From Sanguibacter suarezii NBRC 16159 (GTDB lineage: Bacteria > Actinomycetota > Actinomycetes > Actinomycetales > Cellulomonadaceae): 64,000 nt of DNA. The stretch covers positions 310,001 to 374,000 of the forward strand of contig NZ_BCRT01000021.1 in the NCBI RefSeq assembly GCF_001552735.1, in the 5' to 3' direction. Shown in pieces: positions 49,789-57,878 of this stretch (its first letter is position 1; the number at the start of each line of letters is the position of its first letter). Below the pieces are notes generated by a model. That model was not told the origin of the DNA. It saw only the letters and a list, made by a program, of their open reading frames with translations, and made no database searches. Both the position numbers and the translations under genes were made by a program.

Positions 49789-50332
49789 CCACCTGCACGC
49801 CAACCTCTCTTGTGAATCGCTGCCGGATAAGTGATGCGGGATTCCCTCCTACGATCGTATACGGATCGACGTTCCGAGTTACCACCGATCCGGCACCAAT
49901 TACTGCTCCATCTCCAATAGAAATGCCAGAAAGGATAACGGAGCCGTAGCCAATCCAAACACCCTCTCCGATATCGATTCGGTCACTAGGTGAGGCTCCG
50001 CGGTCGCCCACCCATGTCGCCTCCAGGATAGTTATGCCGATCTCATCGATAGCATGATCGGAACGCCCCACAATACCAACGTTGGCAGCGATTAGAGTCT
50101 TGCTTCCAATTCTTCCTGCAACTTCGATAGTGCAATTTCTACCTATAGCGACATCATCTTCGATGTGAAGTCCATGAAAAGATCTTATGATCGTACCAGA
50201 TCCTATACGAACTGACTGGCCAAGTGTTACATCGCCAAAGACAGTCAGGCGCGTTGCGAACTTCTGCCATACGGCTCGAATAGCCGATCCTCCCGGCACA
50301 CTTCCCAGCCTTCCGCGGTCACGAGCAATCAC
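49775..50332 (-). CDS. Left-handed beta-helix acyltransferase (serine acetyltransferase-like)
   Basis: A 185-residue hexapeptide-repeat transferase that probably O-acetylates a sugar of the exopolysaccharide. The imperfect [LIV]-G-x4 repeats run through VTLGQSVRIGSGTII, VAIGRNCTIEVAGRIGSKTL, IDIGEGVWIGYGSVILSGI and SIGDGAVIGAGSVVTRNVDP. The family end YTIVGGNPASLIRQRF follows, with a loop His (GRSDHAID) as candidate catalytic residue. The GTG start overlaps the upstream gene by 4 bp, and the downstream gene by about 14 bp. Confidence 0.88.
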   Translation of the reverse strand: MIARDRGRLGSVPGGSAIRAVWQKFATRLTVFGDVTLGQSVRIGSGTIIRSFHGLHIEDDVAIGRNCTIEVAGRIGSKTLIAANVGIVGRSDHAIDEIGITILEATWVGDRGASPSDRIDIGEGVWIGYGSVILSGISIGDGAVIGAGSVVTRNVDPYTIVGGNPASLIRQRFTREVGVQVDDSL

Positions 50333-51408
50333 AATCGTCCTTTCGGATCGTCCTGAAGGGCAGAAAAGAAACCTTGAGCCATGGCGGTTGAGGAGTAGCT
50401 TCGCGCCACCGACTCAACGATTCCGGTGTGATTCCACGCAGCCCTTGTGCGCCAAAGTTCGACAATAGCCCGGGATAGGCTTTCAGAGTCATCCTCTCGA
50501 AAGTGAACGCCCACGTCCTTGTTCATGAGTTCGATTTCAGGTGCGTGCGGTTCTCGATCCGCAACTATCATCGGGACACCGAAGCCAAGCGACTGGGTAA
50601 GGCTGAGGCCAGCATAGCCGGGAGAAGCAGAAGCAAACGCCTCTGAATAGAGTTGCTTAAGAACATCATAGTCGGCGATGTGACCTAGTGTGTCGACGCG
50701 CGTTGAAATTCCTCGTTGGTGAGAGCTGGATTCGATTCTCTCAGCCAACGATCCTCCCCCCACAAATGTCAGCCTGACCTCTTCCGGCAAGTGGCGGAGC
50801 GCTCTCTCGAATCCGTCTAGGAGCAGTTCGGGCTTCTTGGCTGGCTCCATCCGACCTACATAGAGGAGACGGAAGCGGCTCGTCGTCTCGTCCCAGCCGA
50901 GTGCATCCACAGGGTATAGGCCATTTGCCGCAACCCAGACCGCTACTGAAGGCTCATCTTTAAGCACTGCTCGAGCATCGTCCCAAGTGTAGGCTATCAA
51001 CCCCGTGGCCAATCGACGCATCACTCTACGCAACGGGGCCGTTCGCGCTGCTGGCCCCCGTCGCGGATACATGTGGCCCCACAACAGGATTCGCTTTCTC
51101 GTTATTCGTGCGTACGCAATTAGTGCCCACGCGGTCAGGGACCTAGGGTTGAGGTCAGCGACGATAGTGTCGACATGCCGGGCTCGACTCAGAGCGCCTT
51201 TTTGCCAAAGCAGCCGATGGCCGAGCAAATGGCGGTTCTCGAGGTGCCGGACTCCCTTGAACCCAGCGCTTTGAACTGTGATGTCGAGATGCTTATCGCC
51301 TGCGGCGATCTCAATTTCGTCGCCGCTATCTCTCGAAAGCGCCAAAAGCTCGTTAAGGAAGTTGCCTCGATAGTCAGGTAGCACGGCCAATATAACGGCT
51401 GTTCTCAT
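50329..51408 (-). CDS. Family 4 glycosyltransferase
   Basis: A GT-B enzyme of 359 residues from ATG 51408 (MRTAVILAVLPDYRGNFL). The C-terminal donor domain is recognisable: FRLLYVGRMEPAKKPELLLD, FVGGGSLAERIE, and the E-x7-E-like region ASPGYAGLSLTQSLGFGVPM. Donor and acceptor are unknown. It is coupled to the acetyltransferase (GTGA) and separated from the next upstream gene by 360 bp. Confidence 0.85.
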   Translation of the reverse strand: MRTAVILAVLPDYRGNFLNELLALSRDSGDEIEIAAGDKHLDITVQSAGFKGVRHLENRHLLGHRLLWQKGALSRARHVDTIVADLNPRSLTAWALIAYARITRKRILLWGHMYPRRGPAARTAPLRRVMRRLATGLIAYTWDDARAVLKDEPSVAVWVAANGLYPVDALGWDETTSRFRLLYVGRMEPAKKPELLLDGFERALRHLPEEVRLTFVGGGSLAERIESSSHQRGISTRVDTLGHIADYDVLKQLYSEAFASASPGYAGLSLTQSLGFGVPMIVADREPHAPEIELMNKDVGVHFREDDSESLSRAIVELWRTRAAWNHTGIVESVARSYSSTAMAQGFFSALQDDPKGRL

Positions 51409-51768
51409 GATCAGTGTTTCCTTCTGAGTAGTTGAATGCGCTTGCAACCACCGCTGGGGAAGCTGCGCACAAGGTCTCCATCCAAGCGCCCGCCGTACAT
51501 GCCAGCACGCACTTTTTAGCCGTTGACTTACGCAGGATCATAGGGGAATTCTCGTTACATACGCTAAGTTCAGTTTTGGGCAATCTTTCCGGAATTGATG
51601 ATCGTGTGTTAATTCCCATCTTCACCGGGCAGACCGCGCCCGCATCTCAACCGGTCCGGTGCGTCGCCACAAACCCCGGGGTGAGGACCCTACCCGGCGA
51701 CATTGCCGAGGCCCCGGCTCCAGCCCCAGCACGACACCGCCTACCACGCCATCGCTACTAGCTACTAG
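51409..51768. other. 360-bp intergenic region within the polysaccharide locus
   Basis: Two small open frames on opposite strands (51374-51625 and 51432-51761) lack ribosome sites and recognisable domains. The 51640-51760 stretch is sharply more GC-rich than its surroundings and may be a small fragment of an old insertion. A promoter for the downstream glycosyltransferase is likely here. Confidence 0.45.
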
Positions 51769-52776
51769 TTAACCGGCGATGAGGTTAGAATCCACCATCC
51801 AGTCAAGGTAGCAAACCTCAAGTGGTGGTTCTACCCTCTGGTCTTGCGCTACTGCCTCAGCGTGCGATCTGGCGGAATGCAGGTCCCAGTCTGCGAGTAG
51901 ATCACCAAGCACTCTCACCGCATCCGCAGGATCATCTCGGGTGTATCTCAAACCCCAGACCACGGAATCGGTCGGAGGTTCGATCGAGTCCGCGTAGATC
52001 ACCGGCAATCCGACGCCGGCCGCCTCTTGCATCGCGAGGCTATTCGCTTCATGGGCCGACGTATGGAAGAGGACATCCGACATTCTCAGCACCTCGCTGG
52101 GAGAATCGGTCGAGCCACAATAGCTGCCCGCCAATGGGGGCTTTTCATTCAACGCCGAGTCGAGATGCGTGTCGCCCGATAGTGGGCCCCACCATTCAAA
52201 ACGGAGATCCGGGTACTTCTCGCTGGCCAATTCAACCACCTGACGCCAGAATAACGGCCGCTTCACCGGGTCCACCCGGGCCAGAGTTACAACTCTGCGA
52301 GGCACGCTACTGATTGCCGGCTTCGGCGAGAATTTGCAAGAAGGTCGGTTTAAGATCACCGTCGCTCGCTTTGTATTCCCGAAATGTGCCCTATACCTTG
52401 TCAATTGAGCTTCGCTGACCGCAATGACACTAGCTGTGATAGGCAGAAGGATGCGTTCTAATATTCTTGCGGAAACCCTGGCGAAATCGTCGCTCCCACT
52501 GTGGAGAACGACATGAACTGGCGCAACACCTATGCTAGCTACGCGCGCATAAAGCGCGGGAAGATATGAGTGGGCGACGACAAGGGCCGGGTTCAGCCGC
52601 TTAAGTTCCTTCCGCAGGCCGATTAGCCGTCTCCAGCGACCCGAGCGCACCTGCTCTGGGTCTAAATAAACCGTCTCTGACTCGTGAGTCATGGCCTTCC
52701 AACCGACACCGAGGTCAGCCACAAGGCTTTCAGCACCGCCGATACGCTCGCTCAATAGAACCTGAACGATCATCAT
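51769..52776 (-). CDS. Family 4 glycosyltransferase
   Basis: A 335-residue GT-B enzyme. The N-terminal acceptor domain begins MMIVQVLLSERIGGAESLVA. The C-terminal domain has RRVVTLARVDPVKRPLFWRQ, a SDVLFHTSAHEANSLAMQEA segment matching the conserved E-x7-E site, and GVGLPVIYADS. The specific sugar is unknown. The ATG overlaps the flippase stop by 4 bp. Confidence 0.84.
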   Translation of the reverse strand: MMIVQVLLSERIGGAESLVADLGVGWKAMTHESETVYLDPEQVRSGRWRRLIGLRKELKRLNPALVVAHSYLPALYARVASIGVAPVHVVLHSGSDDFARVSARILERILLPITASVIAVSEAQLTRYRAHFGNTKRATVILNRPSCKFSPKPAISSVPRRVVTLARVDPVKRPLFWRQVVELASEKYPDLRFEWWGPLSGDTHLDSALNEKPPLAGSYCGSTDSPSEVLRMSDVLFHTSAHEANSLAMQEAAGVGLPVIYADSIEPPTDSVVWGLRYTRDDPADAVRVLGDLLADWDLHSARSHAEAVAQDQRVEPPLEVCYLDWMVDSNLIAG

Positions 52777-54020
52777 AACAATCCAGCCCCTTCAGCAGGC
52801 ACGTGACTCTCTCTACGAAACGCTCTCAAAAGCACCGTCACCAAACTCGCGCTGAGAATGGTCTGCAGCGCGCAAAATGCGAGTCCCGCTCCAACCGCGC
52901 CATAGGCGTGCCCGAGCGATCCAACAAGTATCAATTGGGCGGCAACCGATACGGAGAAGGTTAATGCGACCGCTCGGTCGTGCCCGCGTGCTTGCAATGC
53001 GGTAGCCATTGGTTGATTCAGAATGGCCGGTATAGTGCCGAGCGCGAGGAGACGCAGAACTGTTGCGGAACTCTCGAAAGCGTCTCCTAGAAGCACCGTG
53101 ACTATTCTGGGGGCCGCCCAAGCCATTAGGCCAGAAACGAGTACTGCAACCAGGAGGAGCCATGCGGACTTCGACACATGCCTGAGCGCGCTGCGTAAGT
53201 CCTTCGCGCTCGCCACGAATGGCACTGAAGCACTCGAGAATGCTGATGCAAAAAGGCCCATGGGCTGGGTCCAACGATTCACCGCGCCATACAGACCGGC
53301 TGCGCTGCTTCCACCAACGAATGCCAAGGCAGGCAAATCCAACTGTTGTCCGCTTAGAGCGACTGCGCTAATTCCGTAGTATCTTGCGCCGGTCCAGGGA
53401 TTGGATCCTTTGACTCGCCAAAATCGCGGACGTCCCCAGGTCGCGATACTGAACCAAGCAGCCGTGGACGCCGCGGAAGTGCCAACAACGAGACTGAGCC
53501 AGAGGCCCCATGCCAGGGAAGCGTCGAAAAAGACTAGAAGAGCGAAAGTAGCGAACGCTACTATGCGCTCAACCAGTAGAAGCATTGCAATTTGACCTCC
53601 CCTCTTTTCAGCGCGCAGAGGCACTAGGATGGATTGAAACACTAGCCCCGAGAGAAATATTGCAGCCGCACCCGTCAGGGCCGGAGCGAATGGAATGCAA
53701 ATCGCGGCATAGACAGCTGCGACCATTATACCCAAGAGCAGTTTGCGTTTTAGGCGTGCCGCATATTCAAGTGAGGTCATCCGACCGCTCGACATTTCTC
53801 GAACGGCGTACGGGTTGGCACCAAAATCTACAATTCCTAGGGCACTTAGGCCAAGGGCTATCGTTGTGACGGTGCCGCCATAAGCAACGGGTCCCACTTC
53901 CCGCGCCGTGAAAATGTACAATAGAGAAACCACTACCTGCGCTGCGGCAGTTGCTATCGAGAGCGCAATGGCTTGCTTGCCGACGCTCGCTAGTCTCGGC
54001 TTCCCCTCTAGAGTCCTCAC
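52773..54020 (-). CDS. Polysaccharide flippase (Wzx-type)
   Basis: A membrane protein of 415 residues with about 12 transmembrane helices spread evenly and few extracytoplasmic residues, as in the MOP/Wzx superfamily that flips lipid-linked repeat units. Family-like segments are REVGPVAYGGTVTTIALGLS near the N-terminus and VNRWTQPMGLFASAFSSASV in the middle. The GTG start overlaps the upstream glycosyltransferase stop (GTGA). Its presence implies a Wzx/Wzy-dependent pathway. Confidence 0.85.
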   Translation of the reverse strand: MRTLEGKPRLASVGKQAIALSIATAAAQVVVSLLYIFTAREVGPVAYGGTVTTIALGLSALGIVDFGANPYAVREMSSGRMTSLEYAARLKRKLLLGIMVAAVYAAICIPFAPALTGAAAIFLSGLVFQSILVPLRAEKRGGQIAMLLLVERIVAFATFALLVFFDASLAWGLWLSLVVGTSAASTAAWFSIATWGRPRFWRVKGSNPWTGARYYGISAVALSGQQLDLPALAFVGGSSAAGLYGAVNRWTQPMGLFASAFSSASVPFVASAKDLRSALRHVSKSAWLLLVAVLVSGLMAWAAPRIVTVLLGDAFESSATVLRLLALGTIPAILNQPMATALQARGHDRAVALTFSVSVAAQLILVGSLGHAYGAVGAGLAFCALQTILSASLVTVLLRAFRRESHVPAEGAGLL

Positions 54021-55291
54021 GTCAACTTCCTGACGAACAACTCTACTCCGGCATTCAAGTCGAGCGGTGCGTGCCTACTTCCCTGGGATGCCAGGATACC
54101 TGCGGCAATACCGCGCTCGTTCAATGAGCACCAACGAGCCCTCCCGTGGAGCGAACGTGCATCTTTCCGCAAGGAGGAAGCTCCTGCGAGCACGAGTGGA
54201 GTACCCACAATTGCGGCTTTTCCCACAATGCCACTCGGACCCTCGTTTGAATGCGCTGCCACTATGCAATCAACTTCGTGGATAATTGCGTCGAACTCCG
54301 CGTCGCCGACGGTACCGGGCCATCGAACGAGTCGGCCCGAATCTCGGAGAGCATTTAGGAGTACAGCATTATCCCGCTCGACGGATGCCTCCACAGAACC
54401 AGCGATCGCAAGCCCGGCGCCAGGGGTAGCAAGTACAGCGCGTGCCACAATGTCAAGGTTCTTGCGGGGCGTAATCGAGCCGACTACGCCCACCCAGTAC
54501 AGGCCTGCGCCGCTGGACAACTTCTTTCGCACCGATTTCCGAGCATCGTCGTCATTTATCACTGCCACAGGATCGGCGACCCATGAAATTGGCCAGGTGC
54601 GATTTACGAGCGGACTCCTCAAGGCAGATACTTGCGTCTTGCGACGTCGATCGGCAGCCATGATGAGAAGTTTCTTCGCGTGTCCGGTAATGAGCATCCT
54701 AGCTGCGGATCCCGTGGGCTGCGCATCCGGTCGCATAGCGAGAAGCGAGAGGTCTCCATGGCCATGCCACCCTCTCTTGAGCACCTGGAGGACATGCCGG
54801 TCACCGTCAGGGATCACCGTAATACTGGAGCGCACATTGTGAGCAAGCTGGGCGATCGCCTCTAGTTCAAACTTGCGCGTGGTGATCACAGTGACGGACC
54901 CGTGGACTATGTCTGACAGATGGACCTTCCATTCATCAGCCGTACTGGCACCAGGAGATGTGGCTATGACAACCCGATCGCCAGCACTCGCACAATTGCG
55001 AACAAGAAGGGCAACGTAGTAGAGGCGATGTCCAGAGACGTTCGGTTCTACGATGAGGACTGTTCGGCCACTATGCGCACCACCGATTAGTCTCTGGCTA
55101 ATAGGCACCGTCACGCCTCGCAAGTGCTCTTTGGGTCGGAATGAAATTCTGGATGCGGTCAGCCACCAACACACTCTCCAAGTTGTAGGACTCGCGCACA
55201 ATTCGGTCGCCTTCGCCAGATACTCGAACGGCGTCTGGTTTAGGAATGGCCCTAGATCGTCCCGCCATCTCGAATCGATGGGCACTTCCAA
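54017..55291 (-). CDS. Glycosyltransferase (GT-B type), N-terminus uncertain
   Basis: The part from residue about 75 (TVLIVEPNVSGHRLYYVALL) onward looks like a GT-B glycosyltransferase. It has a donor domain (YWVGVVGSITPRKNLDIVAR, IVAAHSNEGPSGIVGKAAIV, GTPLVLAG). The open frame begins at 55291, but GTG 55114 (VTVPISQRLIGG) is a reasonable internal start. The region between shares DNA with a second open frame carrying a good ribosome site (55098-55565). Either the gene starts at 55114 after a small upstream ORF, or one longer gene has been split by a frameshift near 55280. Start confidence is low; family confidence is good. Confidence 0.72.
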   Translation of the reverse strand: MEVPIDSRWRDDLGPFLNQTPFEYLAKATELCASPTTWRVCWWLTASRISFRPKEHLRGVTVPISQRLIGGAHSGRTVLIVEPNVSGHRLYYVALLVRNCASAGDRVVIATSPGASTADEWKVHLSDIVHGSVTVITTRKFELEAIAQLAHNVRSSITVIPDGDRHVLQVLKRGWHGHGDLSLLAMRPDAQPTGSAARMLITGHAKKLLIMAADRRRKTQVSALRSPLVNRTWPISWVADPVAVINDDDARKSVRKKLSSGAGLYWVGVVGSITPRKNLDIVARAVLATPGAGLAIAGSVEASVERDNAVLLNALRDSGRLVRWPGTVGDAEFDAIIHEVDCIVAAHSNEGPSGIVGKAAIVGTPLVLAGASSLRKDARSLHGRARWCSLNERGIAAGILASQGSRHAPLDLNAGVELFVRKLT

Positions 55292-55565
55292 CGAGCGGCT
55301 GCGAAATCGTCGGGAGAACTAGCGCGCATTGGATTTTTTCCAAGCGCATCTTGAGCCATTTGAGCTTTCCATTCACTCCACGCAAGGGTCGTGCTAGTGC
55401 AATGATGGATGCCTTGGGTTTGTCAGCCTCTGCATCGCCGTGTAACTGGAGGGAGGCGCTCGGTTTTAGTTGAAAGTCGCGATCCGACTCTCCATGCGCG
55501 TCCACAGCAGTTGGGGCTCCAAGTGACACGCCGATAGGCATGGGTGGCGTGAGTGAGGAATCCAT
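55098..55565 (-). CDS. Hypothetical ORF upstream of glycosyltransferase
   Basis: A 155-residue open frame whose ATG is preceded by AAAGGAG at 9 nt spacing, one of the better ribosome sites in the locus. The first 95 residues look protein-like (KPKASIIALARPLRGVNGKL, KWLKMRLEKIQCALVLPT); the remainder, overlapping the next gene, is less convincing. No family recognised. It may be the 5' part of the downstream glycosyltransferase gene split by a frameshift. Confidence 0.4.
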   Translation of the reverse strand: MDSSLTPPMPIGVSLGAPTAVDAHGESDRDFQLKPSASLQLHGDAEADKPKASIIALARPLRGVNGKLKWLKMRLEKIQCALVLPTISQPLVGSAHRFEMAGRSRAIPKPDAVRVSGEGDRIVRESYNLESVLVADRIQNFIPTQRALARRDGAY

Positions 55566-55796
55566 ACTGTCTCGCTCCTTTCAGACGCGAATAGAATAGT
55601 GACGGTTTCGTGAGTTGATGCGGACGTTCGACGATTCTTTCTAACGTGCGCCATTGTGAGTCGATCTGAGAAACCGAAATAGATGTGATAGGGCATCCTC
55701 TGGCGGGGTCGCAATTTTGCACAGTGGTCTGTGTCCAAAGGTGGATTCGCGGTCACACGCTGACTGCGAGAGCAGAGGAGAGTACTGCATGATGGA
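55566..55796. other. Intergenic region downstream of the sugar transferase
   Basis: 231 bp with no gene. It separates the initiating sugar transferase from the glycosyltransferase cluster, so a promoter or processing site is expected here; I could not define one by eye. Confidence 0.5.
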
Positions 55797-57293
55797 TCAG
55801 TAGGCCCCTTCGCCTGCGATCATAGCTTTCGCGGTCCGCGCGAGGATAAGAAGATCTCCGAAGAGTGTCCAATTTTCTGCGTAGAAGACGTCCATGCGAA
55901 TTCCCTCTTCGGCGCTCAGGTCAGACCTCCCCGAGACCTGCCACAACCCAGTCAGACCCGGGTTCACAAGGAGTCGCCGATTCGCCGTACGGTCGTACTG
56001 TGCCACCTCTTGATCAATCTGCGGTCGCGGACCAACGAGGCTCATTTCGCCACGCAGCACGTTGAGAAGCTGGGGAAGCTCATCCAGGGAGTACTTGCGC
56101 AGCACCCGCCCAACTTTGGTCACGCGGGCATCGTTCTTTGGCTTGTAGAAGAGGCCCACGCTCTCGATCCCCTCGGCTGCGAGCACCTCATCTAGGCGGC
56201 TGTGGGCGTCAGCTACCATCGAGCGGAACTTGATCATCTTGAATGGCTTGCTACCGACCCCCACGCGCTCCTGTTGGTAGAATACGGGTCCTCTGCTCGT
56301 AACCTTCACGAACACCGCGATGACCACGAGCATCGGAGAGATCATCACAAGGATCACTAATGCCAGTATCCAGTCCATGACGGACTTGAGTGCGTACTTG
56401 GGACCTGCGAAGCGTGGCTCGTCCACGTAGACCAGAGGGAGTCCGTTGACCGGCTGCATCGTCACCCGTGGTCCCGCCACATCCCTGATCGCCATCGTCA
56501 GTGCGATCTCGACGCCCGTTCCCTCAAGATCCCATCCGAGCCGGCGCAGCGCCTCAGTCGTCATGTTGTCCGAGCCGACGACCACCACGATGTCCGCTTT
56601 GTAATCGAGTGCGACCGACGCGGCATCGTCCATTGTCCCAAGGATCTCGATGCCCCCGGCTTCCCCACCGACGGCTTCGCCGGCGGGAATGCATGCCCCG
56701 ATCACCCCAAACCCGGTGTTCGGCGCCTCCTTGAGCTCCTCAACCATCAACGCGGCCTTGCGCAGGTGTCCCACCACGAGCGCCCTGGACTGGAAACGCC
56801 CTGCAGCGCGCTGACGGTGCAGCCATTGGCGCCATGAGTACCGCCCGAGAAACACGAGAGTGAGTCCGAGAGGGAACGCAACTCCCAGGTACCCCCGGCC
56901 GATCTCCATCCGCAGCATGTACGCAACCACGGCGACAACCGCGCCCAGCCGCCACGACGCCTGCCAGACGCGCTGATACTCGGTGGGGCCCGAGCCGATG
57001 AGCCGGTGGTCATGGGTGCGGCCGAGGAAGAGCGCCGCGGTCCACGCAGCGAAGAGCACGACGGACACGACCAGGTAGCTGGGCGCAAATGCGCCGCTGA
57101 CTCGCGCGACCCCGTCAGTGTCGAACCGCAGGACATAGGCGACTGCCACGGCCACGGCGACCGCGATGACGTCAGTGACCATGATGCGGAGAATGTAGGG
57201 CCGGAATCGCCGCTCCTGGGGTGTCGAGCCGCCCGCTGCCAGACCGATTTGTTCGTCGACGACAGCCCGACGGACTTGCTCGGTCGCAGTCAC
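55797..57293 (-). CDS. Polyprenyl-phosphate sugar phosphotransferase (WbaP/CpsE-like)
   Basis: This initiates repeat-unit assembly by moving a sugar-1-phosphate onto undecaprenyl phosphate. GTG 57293 has AGGGGG 5 nt upstream and gives 498 residues; the frame to 57359 is an unlikely extension. Five transmembrane segments cover about residues 35-155. A CoA-binding-like cytosolic domain follows. The catalytic bacterial sugar transferase domain (from about 300) has [46 protein letters not shown] and VGPRPQ, with [19 protein letters not shown] at the end. It is the first gene of the minus-strand locus. Confidence 0.95.
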   Translation of the reverse strand: MTATEQVRRAVVDEQIGLAAGGSTPQERRFRPYILRIMVTDVIAVAVAVAVAYVLRFDTDGVARVSGAFAPSYLVVSVVLFAAWTAALFLGRTHDHRLIGSGPTEYQRVWQASWRLGAVVAVVAYMLRMEIGRGYLGVAFPLGLTLVFLGRYSWRQWLHRQRAAGRFQSRALVVGHLRKAALMVEELKEAPNTGFGVIGACIPAGEAVGGEAGGIEILGTMDDAASVALDYKADIVVVVGSDNMTTEALRRLGWDLEGTGVEIALTMAIRDVAGPRVTMQPVNGLPLVYVDEPRFAGPKYALKSVMDWILALVILVMISPMLVVIAVFVKVTSRGPVFYQQERVGVGSKPFKMIKFRSMVADAHSRLDEVLAAEGIESVGLFYKPKNDARVTKVGRVLRKYSLDELPQLLNVLRGEMSLVGPRPQIDQEVAQYDRTANRRLLVNPGLTGLWQVSGRSDLSAEEGIRMDVFYAENWTLFGDLLILARTAKAMIAGEGAY

Positions 57294-57415
57294 GGATCCC
57301 CCTAGATGCGCTGTGGGCCGGCGCGACCCAGGTAGATTCTGGCATGTCGATGCATTCATCCCAGCCGTCTGATCAGTGATTCTGCTCTCTGATCGGGTGA
57401 TTTCTGGGCTCCTGA

Positions 57416-57868
57416 TTGGACATAAGGGCCATCTGCCAACACAATCGGCACCTCGTCGTAGCCATGCTCGCCGCCTACACCCTCGGGGTACTCGCGGTGC
57501 TGGCTTGGCCTACCCCCGTTGACTCCTCTGCCGCCGGCCCACTCACCGCCCTGACCCGCTGGCTGGCCGCCCACGGCTTCGCATGGCTGACCTACTCCGT
57601 CATCGAGTTCACTGCGAACGTCGCCCTCTTCGTCCCGATCGGCCTCCTCGTCACGCTCACCAGCCCGCGGCTTCGGTGGTGGCAGGTGGTGGGCGGCGCC
57701 GCAGTTCTGTCGTCGCTGGCCGAGATCGCGCAGGCGACACTGCGCCCGGAACGGTTCGGCACCGTCCAGGACGTTCTCGCCAACACCGCTGGCGCGGCCC
57801 TCGGATTCATCGCCGCCCGGTACCTGCAGACCCGGCGCACCGCACCACAGGACACCCCGACGACGTAA
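57416..57868 (+). CDS. VanZ-family membrane protein
   Basis: A 150-residue protein with four hydrophobic segments and the VanZ-like pattern IEFTANVALFVPIGLLVTLT, then LAEIAQATLRPERFGTVQDV and LANTAGAALGFIAARYL. The role of VanZ-like proteins outside teicoplanin resistance is unknown. The start TTG 57416 lacks a ribosome site; ATG 57464 (MLAAYTLGVLAVLAWP) is an alternative. It is divergent from the sugar transferase and 10 bp upstream of the helicase-associated gene. Confidence 0.82.
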   Translation: MDIRAICQHNRHLVVAMLAAYTLGVLAVLAWPTPVDSSAAGPLTALTRWLAAHGFAWLTYSVIEFTANVALFVPIGLLVTLTSPRLRWWQVVGGAAVLSSLAEIAQATLRPERFGTVQDVLANTAGAALGFIAARYLQTRRTAPQDTPTT

Positions 57869-57878
57869 GGTCACTGAC

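Noticed and set aside
51374-51761. Two small opposing ORFs between glycosyltransferase genes
   Set aside because: No ribosome sites, no domain and incompatible overlap; treated as intergenic.
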